Position numbers and translations under genes: made by a program. The notes under the pieces were generated by a model. It saw only the letters and a program-made list of their open reading frames with translations. It made no database searches and was not told where the DNA came from. A stretch of DNA of 64,000 bases from Rhodopirellula sp. (GTDB lineage: Bacteria > Planctomycetota > Planctomycetia > Pirellulales > Pirellulaceae), in contig NZHC01000119.1 of the NCBI GenBank assembly GCA_002689655.1, positions 1 through 64,000 of the forward strand, in the 5' to 3' direction. This document shows positions 10,124 through 19,282 of the stretch, in pieces. The first letter of the stretch is position 1, and the number at the start of each line of letters is the position of its first letter.

Positions 10124-11554
10124 ATGTCACAACGAAATCGCCGAGCCATGCTGAAGACGGCCGCTGCTGCTACGGTTTCGCCGCTACTACTGCCGTTTCT
10201 ACAACGCATGGAAGCAGAGGCAGCTGGTTTATCAGATAATCCCCGACGTTTTCTGTTCGTGGTCAAGTGTAGTGGGCTGACTCCAGCTGAGCTTGTACCA
10301 ACGGGGATGGCTGATGAGTTGACTCAGCCGGGAACTGAAGAGGGTTCACCTGCTGAACTCAAATCGGTCGAATCACTTCTTGATGTCTCCCTTGATGAAC
10401 AAGAGTTACCTGATTCACTCAAGTCGTTGACTGAACATCGCGATCACTTGACGATCTTACAGGGATTGTCTGGAAAAATGTGTCGGGGTGGTCATTCAGC
10501 ATGGTATGGAGCGATGGGGTGTTACCACACGGGAAGCGAAGGAAATCCCGGGCGTGCCGCCAGTGCGACAGTCGATGGTATGCTCTCGAAAGCACTGCCA
10601 TCGATTTTTCCACATGTCGGTTTGACGCTTGGTGGTAAGGTTTTATCCGGTGTTAAAGACTCGGTTGTTTATCCGGGTATCTCGGCGATGGATGTAGATC
10701 GTCCTCTGCCTTACCAGGCTAGTCCGCTGATGGCGTATAAGAACTTGTTCGGCATCGCAGCCACAGGTGCAGATGGAAACGCCGACAAACAATTGAGCGC
10801 AATGTTGTTGGATCACATGGTGGATGATATTCAGAATTTGCAGCGACAGATTGCCGGAAGGGATCAGCAGAAACTGGACTATTACCTGCAAGCATTCGAG
10901 AGCATGCGAGATCGGCGTAGGCAATTGTTGGGTCTCGAGGCGAAGATTCGGCGTCACGCACCCCAAGTTGATGACAAGTATGAGTCTGGTGTAGAGACGG
11001 ATCGAATCGAGGCTCACTTCGATATTGCATCGGCCGCATTGATTGCCGGGTTATCCAATGTCGTTACGATTCGTGCTGATACGCTTGATATCACGTATCG
11101 AGGACTGGGAATCGAAAAGCATGTTCATGGCATTGGCCACGCCGAAACGGTTCCCGGGATGACTGCGGTTGAAGCGAGGAATCGGATTCGTCGTTTTCAA
11201 GTTGATCAGATCGCGCGAATTGCAGCTAAATTGAAAGCGGTACCCGAGGGCAATGGCACGATGCTTGATAACACTTTGATCGTGTATCTAAGTGATGCTG
11301 CAGAAAAACACCATGGTAGCTGTATCGAATGGCCGTTTGTCTTGCTCGGCGGAATCGCCGGTAAACTGAGGCGAACTGCTGGAGGACGATACCTACAGTA
11401 TCCGGGATATGGGAAACCAGGCCATCGGACAATCGCTTGTCTTTACAATTCCCTGCTGGAGACCGCAGGACAACCACGCGATGTTTTTGGCCGTTTTGAT
11501 TTGAGTCTGGATGAGGATCAGCAGAAAGGACCACTTTCTGAATTGTTGGTTTGA
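10124..11554 (+). CDS. DUF1552 domain-containing protein
   Basis: Tat-like N-terminus (NRRAMLKTAAAATVSPLLLPFLQRMEAEA), FESMRDRRRQLL, DNTLIVYLSDAAEKHHGSC; follows a DUF1592 gene by 3 bp. Confidence 0.8.
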   Translation: MSQRNRRAMLKTAAAATVSPLLLPFLQRMEAEAAGLSDNPRRFLFVVKCSGLTPAELVPTGMADELTQPGTEEGSPAELKSVESLLDVSLDEQELPDSLKSLTEHRDHLTILQGLSGKMCRGGHSAWYGAMGCYHTGSEGNPGRAASATVDGMLSKALPSIFPHVGLTLGGKVLSGVKDSVVYPGISAMDVDRPLPYQASPLMAYKNLFGIAATGADGNADKQLSAMLLDHMVDDIQNLQRQIAGRDQQKLDYYLQAFESMRDRRRQLLGLEAKIRRHAPQVDDKYESGVETDRIEAHFDIASAALIAGLSNVVTIRADTLDITYRGLGIEKHVHGIGHAETVPGMTAVEARNRIRRFQVDQIARIAAKLKAVPEGNGTMLDNTLIVYLSDAAEKHHGSCIEWPFVLLGGIAGKLRRTAGGRYLQYPGYGKPGHRTIACLYNSLLETAGQPRDVFGRFDLSLDEDQQKGPLSELLV

Positions 11555-11666
11555 TGTGAATCGAAATGGAGAGAAACGATCCAGTTTTATCTGTGGCTCT
11601 GGTCACCTTGAGAGTTGAGTTGGTGAGCTGATGGCAAACGGGTGCCAGCGCGATACGAGTGCCAGA

Positions 11667-12434
11667 TCAGATTCGTAGCGGAGGAGTCGCTGAGTCGCGG
11701 CTTGCGCAGTAGACAGGAAAACGATCACCCAACAAGCGGCGGTGGGTTTCCATTGCTAATTCTGGCGTGTTACTTTCCTCAGAAAGATGTGCCAAACAGG
11801 CCCATTGAAGTTTTGGCGATGCTGCACGTTGTAATAATTCAGCAGCATCAAGATTCGAAATGTGTCCCTGCGAACTGCGAATCCTTGCTTTGAGACTCTC
11901 GGGATAAAAGCTGCCTGCTAACATCTCAAGGTCGTGATTGCTCTCGATGAACACCGCATCCAATTGAGGCAGGATTTCGTCAAGTTCGTCAAAAGCGTGT
12001 CCTAGATCGGTCAGAATGCCAACCTTGTGAATGCCATCATCGATTACAAAAACGACGCCATCGGCTGCATCGTGAGGTGTCCGGATCGTGTGGATCTTGA
12101 CGCCTCCTACCGTGAAGGTAGACCCGGCATCGAAGTGCCTGATGTCGTTCATCTTTCCGAGTCGGATTTTCTGCTGAGCGACAGCCAGTGTTGTCCGCGT
12201 GACGTAAATGGGTAGACCATACTTGCGTTGATAGATTCCCATTCCGACCGCGTGATCGCGATGATCATGGGAAATGATCAGGGCATCAATGTCGCGAATG
12301 TTTCGGCCGTGATCAGCCAAGCGGCTTTCGGCTTGAATGCCGCTGATCCCAGCATCAAATAGGAGCCGTTTTCCACCAGCTTCGACGTAAATGCAGTTGC
12401 CACTGCTTCCGGATTGCAATGCGATCACTTCCAT
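11667..12434 (-). CDS. MBL-fold metallo-hydrolase (YycJ/WalJ-like)
   Basis: MEVIALQSGSSGNCIYVEAGGKRLLFDAGIS; HDHRDHAVG metal site; FIESNHDLEML; start moved to 12434. Confidence 0.85.
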   Translation of the reverse strand: MEVIALQSGSSGNCIYVEAGGKRLLFDAGISGIQAESRLADHGRNIRDIDALIISHDHRDHAVGMGIYQRKYGLPIYVTRTTLAVAQQKIRLGKMNDIRHFDAGSTFTVGGVKIHTIRTPHDAADGVVFVIDDGIHKVGILTDLGHAFDELDEILPQLDAVFIESNHDLEMLAGSFYPESLKARIRSSQGHISNLDAAELLQRAASPKLQWACLAHLSEESNTPELAMETHRRLLGDRFPVYCASRDSATPPLRI

Positions 12435-12689
12435 GTACGAAATCATAATCTGCTGCAACTGATTCAGGCAATCCGTCAAATCTTCGAGCCACTGAGTTGC
12501 TCGGCAGGTGATTACCGAGGTTTGATTCTCAAATGAATCATGGTTTGTGTTATCTGGCAGGTAAAAAAGGTTATGGAGGACGCCACTGAAATCAGCTCGC
12601 CACACGTCTCTGCTTGCAAACAACGCGGCCAAGCAGGACTCGTCTCAGGTCAAAATGTGGGAGGAGAATCAACACCCCGATCAGGTTGT

Positions 12690-12794
12690 GACCCAGAAGG
12701 CATCGACCCAGAAGGCATCGACCCAGAAAGCACCGACCCAGAAAGCACCGACCCAGAAAGCACCGACCCAGAAAGCACCGATGGGGAAAGCACC
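12690..12794. repeat. 15-bp tandem repeat, about 7 units (gacccagaaggcatc / gacccagaaagcacc)
   Basis: Units read directly: 2x gacccagaaggcatc, 4x gacccagaaagcacc, then gatggggaaagcacc. Confidence 0.95.
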
Positions 12795-13255
12795 GACGGG
12801 GGAACTCCACCAGCCTTACGCGTAGGGCTGGATGCTTTCTGTTCACACTCGGATCTCTCTTGGCATGAACCCTTGGGGCATTGGTTTTTGCGGTCATCGG
12901 GATCATTACCGGTGTATACTTTTACTATGACGGCAACGACGCAAGCAATGATGACGTCAATGGTGTGCGTATGCGTCGTCCAGAAGGCAGTTGGGGGACT
13001 GAACGATATGGTGCTTGGGGTCCCACTGATGGTTTTCTATTTCATCTGGTTGGGAAACCAGAGAGGCGTTACAGAACAGCTTGAGGAGATTCACTTCTGC
13101 AACTTCTGTTCGACTGCCGTCTTGTGTTGTAAAAGCAGGAGGAAGAACTCACTAGCACTCCTGATACCGTATTCACGTAATCAGGTAACTGAGGTGAGTG
13201 ACTTCAAATCTTTTGTATGACCTTGAAGAAAATTGTGGTGAGAGGCTGGAAATTG

Positions 13256-13681
13256 ATGAATCAAATATTGGCATTGAGTTTGATTTTTTTCGGAATGATG
13301 GCGGGGGGGATGTCGGCAGCTGCCGATCTCACGATCAGAAAGTCTGGAGCTCTAGCATGGACGGTCGATGAGAAAGGTGCGATACGCGAGCGAGGAAAAA
13401 AAGTGGGCAGTATCGATTCCAATGGAAATGTCCGAAAAAATGGTGCGTTGATTGGAGAAATTGAATCGGGTGGCACCATTCGTCGGTCAGGATCAAAAAT
13501 TGGAAGCGTTGAGTCTGGTGGGAAGGTCCGTAAACAGGGTCGCTTAATCGGTGAGGTCAACAGTGGGGGGACAATCCGTCAGAGTGGTCGTTTGTGGGGC
13601 AGTAGTTCAAACTGCTGCGACGATCAGGGACGCCGCAAAGTGGTGGCGGTGATTGTATTCTTCGGTGGGTTTTTTAATTAG
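13256..13681 (+). CDS. Secreted 16-aa repeat protein, possibly beta-flower-like
   Basis: Signal peptide-like start; repeated units such as ESGGTIRRSGSKIGSV / ESGGKVRKQGRLIGEV / NSGGTIRQSGRLWGSS. Confidence 0.65.
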   Translation: MNQILALSLIFFGMMAGGMSAAADLTIRKSGALAWTVDEKGAIRERGKKVGSIDSNGNVRKNGALIGEIESGGTIRRSGSKIGSVESGGKVRKQGRLIGEVNSGGTIRQSGRLWGSSSNCCDDQGRRKVVAVIVFFGGFFN

Positions 13682-13869
13682 AACGTTCGGTCGCGACCAG
13701 AAGTAGGGTTTGAGATAGGACTTGAATGTTGCACGGGAACAGCGCTGGTAAGGCTGATGTTTCGATTCAAGCATTTCAGCCCCAATGCCGGGTCATTTTT
13801 TCTCACAATCAGAACTCAGTGTCTCATTGAAAGACGCTGACCTATGACAAAGCAAATCTGCAAACACGC

Positions 13870-14289
13870 GTGTTTTGCGGTCGAAATCATCGTTGCAAGG
13901 TGGGAGAGGTACTTGGCACGGCATCTGCATCGAGATTGCGGAAGCAAAGCACCACGCTTTGTGTTGTCTTTCTCGAATGTAAGGAAATTCACGTGCAACC
14001 GACCTGCTCTCATCTGGCCGCGATCGCGATCTTGCTGACTCTGGGGCTCAACGTGACAGCTGAGGATCGTCTTCGCAAATCAGAACCTGATTCTTTCGTC
14101 AAGCTCGGCGATATCAAGGGAGAATATAAAACAGAGACATCCAAGGAAGAACTGAATGATCTGCTACGAGAGTATGAATATTTGATCTGGGAAGCCGAAG
14201 CCGATGACTTTTTCTGGGGCAATCGGCAACGACCTCCAAGCGAAGTGTTGGATCGATGGATCTGGCGTGAAGAGTCCGGTGATTTCTGA
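13870..14289 (+). CDS. Hypothetical protein
   Basis: Open frame with hydrophobic segment SHLAAIAILLTLGLNVTA and acidic C-terminus; start uncertain. Confidence 0.35.
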   Translation: MFCGRNHRCKVGEVLGTASASRLRKQSTTLCVVFLECKEIHVQPTCSHLAAIAILLTLGLNVTAEDRLRKSEPDSFVKLGDIKGEYKTETSKEELNDLLREYEYLIWEAEADDFFWGNRQRPPSEVLDRWIWREESGDF

Positions 14290-14483
14290 TCGGGTCGTTT
14301 TTGGAATTGACTTCTGGTATCGGGAAACCAGCTGACTTCGGCTGGTCATCAAATTCAGTTGACCTGCTGATCACAAAATTGAATGCACGACCCTACAACG
14401 CCAAGAATCCTAGGCTAACGGAGGATGTGATTTCCTGTGGCGATAAGTCGGCTCGTCGATCTGATGCTGGTAGTTCCAGACGA

Positions 14484-14963
14484 TCAGCGACTGAATCCAC
14501 CAATCGAGTGATTGAACTTTGCTCCGAGTGGACTTAACGAATTTTTGACATTCTCGTCAGGATTTCCAAAGACCTCAAAGCTGTCAATTTCAATCATCCC
14601 CAATAATCGTTCAGCGAATTTCTCGCCGAAGGTTTTGGTGTGAATCATGACGGCTTCCGAGTTCGCGTAATGCTCAAAGAAATAGCATGTCTTTTGATCC
14701 GTTGAAATTGACCAGTCGTAAGTCAGTGTTTCTGGTTCGTTGTTCTTGGTGTTTTTCACCATCTCGGCGTTGATTTGTTTCAAAGCATCGAGCTGTCCTT
14801 CTTTGATGCTCGTCGTGATGAGCCAGTAAACGTGCTCAGAAGTTTTTGTCTTCTGTTTGGAGTCGTCAGCTGTTGTTTGTCCGTCACTGCCGAGGCTGAC
14901 GAAAAGATTAAGAAAGCACAGTGCGACAGTGCAAGTTATCAATGAGCGTTTGCAGTATTTCAT
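14484..14963 (-). CDS. Antibiotic biosynthesis monooxygenase (ABM)-like secreted protein
   Basis: Signal peptide then VYWLITTSIKEGQLDALKQINAEMVKNTKNNEPETLTYDWSISTDQKTCYFFEHYANSEAVMIH. Confidence 0.65.
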   Translation of the reverse strand: MKYCKRSLITCTVALCFLNLFVSLGSDGQTTADDSKQKTKTSEHVYWLITTSIKEGQLDALKQINAEMVKNTKNNEPETLTYDWSISTDQKTCYFFEHYANSEAVMIHTKTFGEKFAERLLGMIEIDSFEVFGNPDENVKNSLSPLGAKFNHSIGGFSR

Positions 14964-15663
14964 TATTTGACTTTCCGTGGACTGAGGGAAATTGATTGTA
15001 TAGCGTGATTGTAGAAGATGACCAGATTCATATCATGGGTGGCAATGTTGGGGCAACAGATTCTCTCAGTTGGCGGACTTGGTTTTGTAAATCGTGGTTC
15101 TGGCGGATTTATTACAGTTGGAATTCGCGGAGACATGATTGCCTTTGGGTGATGAACAGAGATTGTAGGGGATGGAAAGAATGAAGGCGGTCACGGCCGA
15201 CATTGAAATGCCAGATTTGGTTGTCTGCCTGCGGCGAGTGTCACAGGTGAAGACGGCAGGTGTTCTGCGTAGCCGCTTGCTTTCTTGGTAAGGCAGGATG
15301 CATCGCATTCAACAATGGTATCGCTGGCAATTATTTGTTGATCATCGTTGATGATCTCTAAAGCACGGAGCTTCGTATGTCATAGCGAAGGGTGAGCAAT
15401 TAATCCCCAACGTCGGGAGTACCCGGTACTCGTGCGAGGTAATTTCGTAAATCAAATAAAAATATGCGACTTTGTGTCGGGTATCAGCACGGCCAAGTTC
15501 GCACTAACGCACGGGCAGGCCTTCCTGAGGGAAGGAAAAGAGGGCTATGTGGAGCAATTGTCGGTAGCCGCCATTTCATGACAATTGCAGTGGGCCCCAC
15601 AGTAGTCAGGTGGGTACTGGAAAATGATTTGTGATCCCCGTATTTGGAAAAGGTTGTCTCCGC

Positions 15664-17361
15664 ATGAAGTTCGCATCTTTGCATCCTCGTTATGCACGTT
15701 TGTCTTTTTTCTTAACGCTGCTGGTGCTTGGTTTGCTGCCGATTCTTTGCGATCCCTCCGTTGGCAGGGCGCACGAGAATGAAGTCGCCGTGGAGCAATC
15801 TCCGCTCTATGTTTTCCGATTCATTGAAGTTGCGCCAGCAAATGTGGCAACCTGGAAGCAGGCGGTGAAAGACAAGCAGTTGAAGTTCAATACGGGCGAG
15901 GATTCAGCACAGTGGGGCACGTGGCGGATTCTGACGGGACCCCGAGCAAATCAATTTGCGAGAGGTTTTCGCACATCGAAAGAGCTGTACACCAAGCCCA
16001 TTCATCCCGTTCAGGGGATAGCAGCGTCATGGGAAATTCCAGAGGCGAACCACTGGTTGGAGCATATTTCACCGTTGCAGGAAAGTTCGGGGAACCAACA
16101 AGTCTGGCGACCCATTGAGGGACTGTTGTCTCGGGGAATTACGGAACGCGGCCAATCACGTTTTTCGCAGCATCGCCGTTGGCGAATGAAGCCAGGGATG
16201 TATCAACGGCTCGAGGCCAATTACAAAAAACTAATCGCCGCGTTTGATCACCTTCAACAACCTGTTGATTTTAGTATTGCCAGGTTGGAGGATGGTGGAG
16301 ATTTTATGATTTATGCAGAGACACTTGCTTACAACGACACCGCTGATATGCCAGGCGTTGGTCGAGTGCGACAAGCGTTCATTGAATTGCACGGAAAAGG
16401 TGAGTGGGAAAAGTATCTGCAGGAGCACAATGCTGTCATGCAGGAGAATGCGATCGTTGAGACAGAGACGTGGATGTACGAACCTGATCTCAGCAATCTA
16501 ACAGCCATGCCCGACTCCGAGCACGCCAAAGCCATAGTGCAGGAGCACATTAATCGAGTGGTGGTAGCCTTCGCAAAGCAGGACATCGAAGCCTTGACGG
16601 ATGAATTTGTTGATGGTGGGATTCGTTCCGTCAGCATGTCACGCGGTCCTGCAAAAGGGAGCAAGGCGGTCAAGGAATCGTTAACGCAGTCGCTCACGGG
16701 TGACGCCACTCCCGACACTTCTACTCTTGTGGCGGAAATGCTTGATGCTCGCTTCATCGATTCAAATACTATCCTTGCTTACGGTAACTTCTGTGTCACA
16801 AGTGAAGACGGTGTTGTTGTGCGATCAGGCAAGTGGGGTGATGTGCTCAGGATGGAAGATGGTAACGCGAAGTTTTTGCTGCAGTCGGCGTACGCAGAAC
16901 GACTCGACTCGATGGTGCCACCAGTATTTGCGGTCAGTGAAGCTACGTATCAGCAAAAGAAGAAACCAGATTTTAAAAAAATCGATCGTTCCATTCAAAG
17001 ATTTACAAACGCCTACAATCGTGGCGATGTGTTGGCATTAACGGATGAGTTTACCGAAGATGGTGTGCGAATTGTTTCCGGATTGTCGGGAGTGCATGTT
17101 GGTCATGAAGCAATCCAGAAGTCATTTGAATCAGCGTGGTCGGGTGAAGTTGACATTGCCAGCGGCAGTGTGTTGAAAGCTCGTGTGCTTCATACAACAC
17201 CTATCAACTCAAGTTTGGTGGGTGGCGCGGGAATTTGGTCGTTAACGTCGAGTGATGGCAAAGTCCTCGATGGAGGTTACTGGGGTAACGTGTTCCGGAA
17301 GCACGACGACGAGGTGAAGCTGCTGCTGGAGTGCGCTGGCAGTCAGAGTGTTGCCAATTGA
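15664..17361 (+). CDS. Secreted protein with two C-terminal SnoaL/NTF2-like (DUF4440-type) repeats
   Basis: Internal repeat: VVVAFAKQDIEALTDEFVDGGIRSVS...YGNFCVTSEDGVVVRSGKWGDVLRMEDG and FTNAYNRGDVLALTDEFTEDGVRIVS...GAGIWSLTSSDGKVLDGGYWGNVFRKHDD. Confidence 0.65.
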   Translation: MKFASLHPRYARLSFFLTLLVLGLLPILCDPSVGRAHENEVAVEQSPLYVFRFIEVAPANVATWKQAVKDKQLKFNTGEDSAQWGTWRILTGPRANQFARGFRTSKELYTKPIHPVQGIAASWEIPEANHWLEHISPLQESSGNQQVWRPIEGLLSRGITERGQSRFSQHRRWRMKPGMYQRLEANYKKLIAAFDHLQQPVDFSIARLEDGGDFMIYAETLAYNDTADMPGVGRVRQAFIELHGKGEWEKYLQEHNAVMQENAIVETETWMYEPDLSNLTAMPDSEHAKAIVQEHINRVVVAFAKQDIEALTDEFVDGGIRSVSMSRGPAKGSKAVKESLTQSLTGDATPDTSTLVAEMLDARFIDSNTILAYGNFCVTSEDGVVVRSGKWGDVLRMEDGNAKFLLQSAYAERLDSMVPPVFAVSEATYQQKKKPDFKKIDRSIQRFTNAYNRGDVLALTDEFTEDGVRIVSGLSGVHVGHEAIQKSFESAWSGEVDIASGSVLKARVLHTTPINSSLVGGAGIWSLTSSDGKVLDGGYWGNVFRKHDDEVKLLLECAGSQSVAN

Positions 17362-17643
17362 ATGATACGGCTGTATTTGCATCGCGCTATCTGGCAGCTC
17401 GTTGGACCAGCCTCGGTTACGACGGAATGGGGAAATAGAGAATTTTTTTACCAAACCACTTTTGAGAAAGATTCGACTGATAAGCAGGGGGCACGATACC
17501 AACCCCGGCGAACCGTGATAGATAAGCCATCATGTTTGTTCTGCTCTGAGACATCGTAATGTTTTTTTCGTGACGTGATGCACTGACCAAAGCAGGCAAG
17601 CCCCGCAAGATCTATACTTGTGGTCTTTCCAATGGAGGCTTGA

Positions 17644-19134
17644 ATGTTCCGAATCTTGCGCCAGCTATGCTGCATCAATCCGTTTAAAGGTGATGTGCCC
17701 GTTTCACGTGTTTGGATCACGCGACCCGCAACTCGTGGCAAGATCTTACCATTCCCCACACGCGGAAATTATCATCAACCAATCGATATTCTTGCTACTT
17801 TCTTTGCCAAAGCAGATACTGATCGGGGCCGAGCCAAGCACAATCGTTATTTGGAAATTCCCGGATTTGATCCGCTCATGGTAACGCGAGATCCGGAGGT
17901 AATTCGGGCGGTATTAACCGCCACGGGTGCAGGTGAGGGTCGGTTGGATCGGGATACCATGCCGTCGACTGGTATAGCACGAGCGACGGGTCCGGACACC
18001 TTGCTGTTTTCGAATGGTCCCGAGTGGCAGACGCATCGCAAAGCGTCCGCTAAAGCGTTTGGAAAAACTAGTTTGTTTACAGATGATGTGTTTGAAAAAT
18101 TCGAGCACACGTTTCGGACGAATGTTCAACAACGTATTACTGAACTTGAGCATTATTTTGAATCCACCACGACCACTGAAATCGAGTTAACACTCGAGCC
18201 GGAAATTAAATGCATCATGATGGAGATGTTGTTATTCAATTTTTTTGGTGCAAAAGTAGAACCTCAGGATGTGCGCGAGCGATACATTCCTGCTATCGAC
18301 AAAATCATTGAGCACATTGTTCGGGATACCATTGATCAGCAGTTTGAATTCAACCCTTTTCGTAAACGGAAAAAAAATGGTTGTGATCCGGAGTTGGAAT
18401 GTGCGTTTGCGTTGTTTGAACAATTAACAGACCTGTCGATGGCGGCCAGATCAGAAGGAGCCTGCGCATGGGGACGTGTCGATGATAAGTGGAACGATGA
18501 AGATTTGCGGAGCAATGTTAAGGTATTCCTGGCTGGAGCACTTGAAGCAACAACGTCGTACGCTGCGTGGGCCGTTTCGCATCTCGCAAGAAATCCTGAG
18601 TGCCAACAACGTGTGTTTAACGAAGTGCGGTCGATTGACTCATTTGAGACCGCTGCAATAGATGAGGCTCAGCACTTAAAGAATGTTCTGCGAGAGACAC
18701 TCCGATTGACTCCATCGCTTTACTTCTTGCCACGCAAAGCTGTCACAGACACTTGGATTACCCTGTCAGACGGTAGCAGACTGCTGCTACCAGCAGGAAC
18801 GCATGTGCTGCTTGATGTATGGCATGCCAATCGACAACAGGATTTTTGGGGTGTTGAAAAAACAGGCTATCCCGCGGATGAATTTCACCCGGAGCGATGG
18901 GAGGCGGCCGATAAAACTGGCCACAGCAAAGAATATTTACACTTTGGGTTTGGCCATGGTGCGAGGGTTTGTCCGGGAAAGCATTTGGGAGAATTGGAGG
19001 CGTCACTTGTGGTGGGAGGCATTGTTAAATTATTTGAGTTTGAAGCCGTCGAGGAAAGAAACGATCCAAAAGCTGGGGTGTCGACGAAACCGATGGATGG
19101 CACTCTGGTTCGTTTGCGTCTCAGGCAGCCGTGA
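17644..19134 (+). CDS. Cytochrome P450
   Basis: Heme-binding FGFGHGARVCPGKHLG; K-helix ExxR (LRETLRLTP); I-helix-like VFLAGALEATTSYAAW. Confidence 0.9.
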   Translation: MFRILRQLCCINPFKGDVPVSRVWITRPATRGKILPFPTRGNYHQPIDILATFFAKADTDRGRAKHNRYLEIPGFDPLMVTRDPEVIRAVLTATGAGEGRLDRDTMPSTGIARATGPDTLLFSNGPEWQTHRKASAKAFGKTSLFTDDVFEKFEHTFRTNVQQRITELEHYFESTTTTEIELTLEPEIKCIMMEMLLFNFFGAKVEPQDVRERYIPAIDKIIEHIVRDTIDQQFEFNPFRKRKKNGCDPELECAFALFEQLTDLSMAARSEGACAWGRVDDKWNDEDLRSNVKVFLAGALEATTSYAAWAVSHLARNPECQQRVFNEVRSIDSFETAAIDEAQHLKNVLRETLRLTPSLYFLPRKAVTDTWITLSDGSRLLLPAGTHVLLDVWHANRQQDFWGVEKTGYPADEFHPERWEAADKTGHSKEYLHFGFGHGARVCPGKHLGELEASLVVGGIVKLFEFEAVEERNDPKAGVSTKPMDGTLVRLRLRQP

Positions 19135-19282
19135 TGGTTGGATCTTGAGCAGTGGCATTGTGGTTTCAACAAAATTACAGATCAATGAAAATGCTGAACT
19201 TGCTGTCCTACTGCGGTTTGCTCATGGTGCGACCGTAGGTTAGTCGTACCCTCGCAAGGAAGCTTGTATTACAATTCTCGCT

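Noticed and set aside
12540-13220. ORF encoding DPEST-type repeats (226 aa) and its antisense GRCFLGRCFL ORF (12592-12906)
   Set aside because: Both are explained by the 15-bp tandem repeat; flanking residues look non-coding, so only the repeat is reported.
14484-19134. Possible natural-product cluster (ABM, SnoaL-like, P450)
   Set aside because: No core synthase, NRPS, PKS or terpene gene nearby, and the genes are not clearly one operon.
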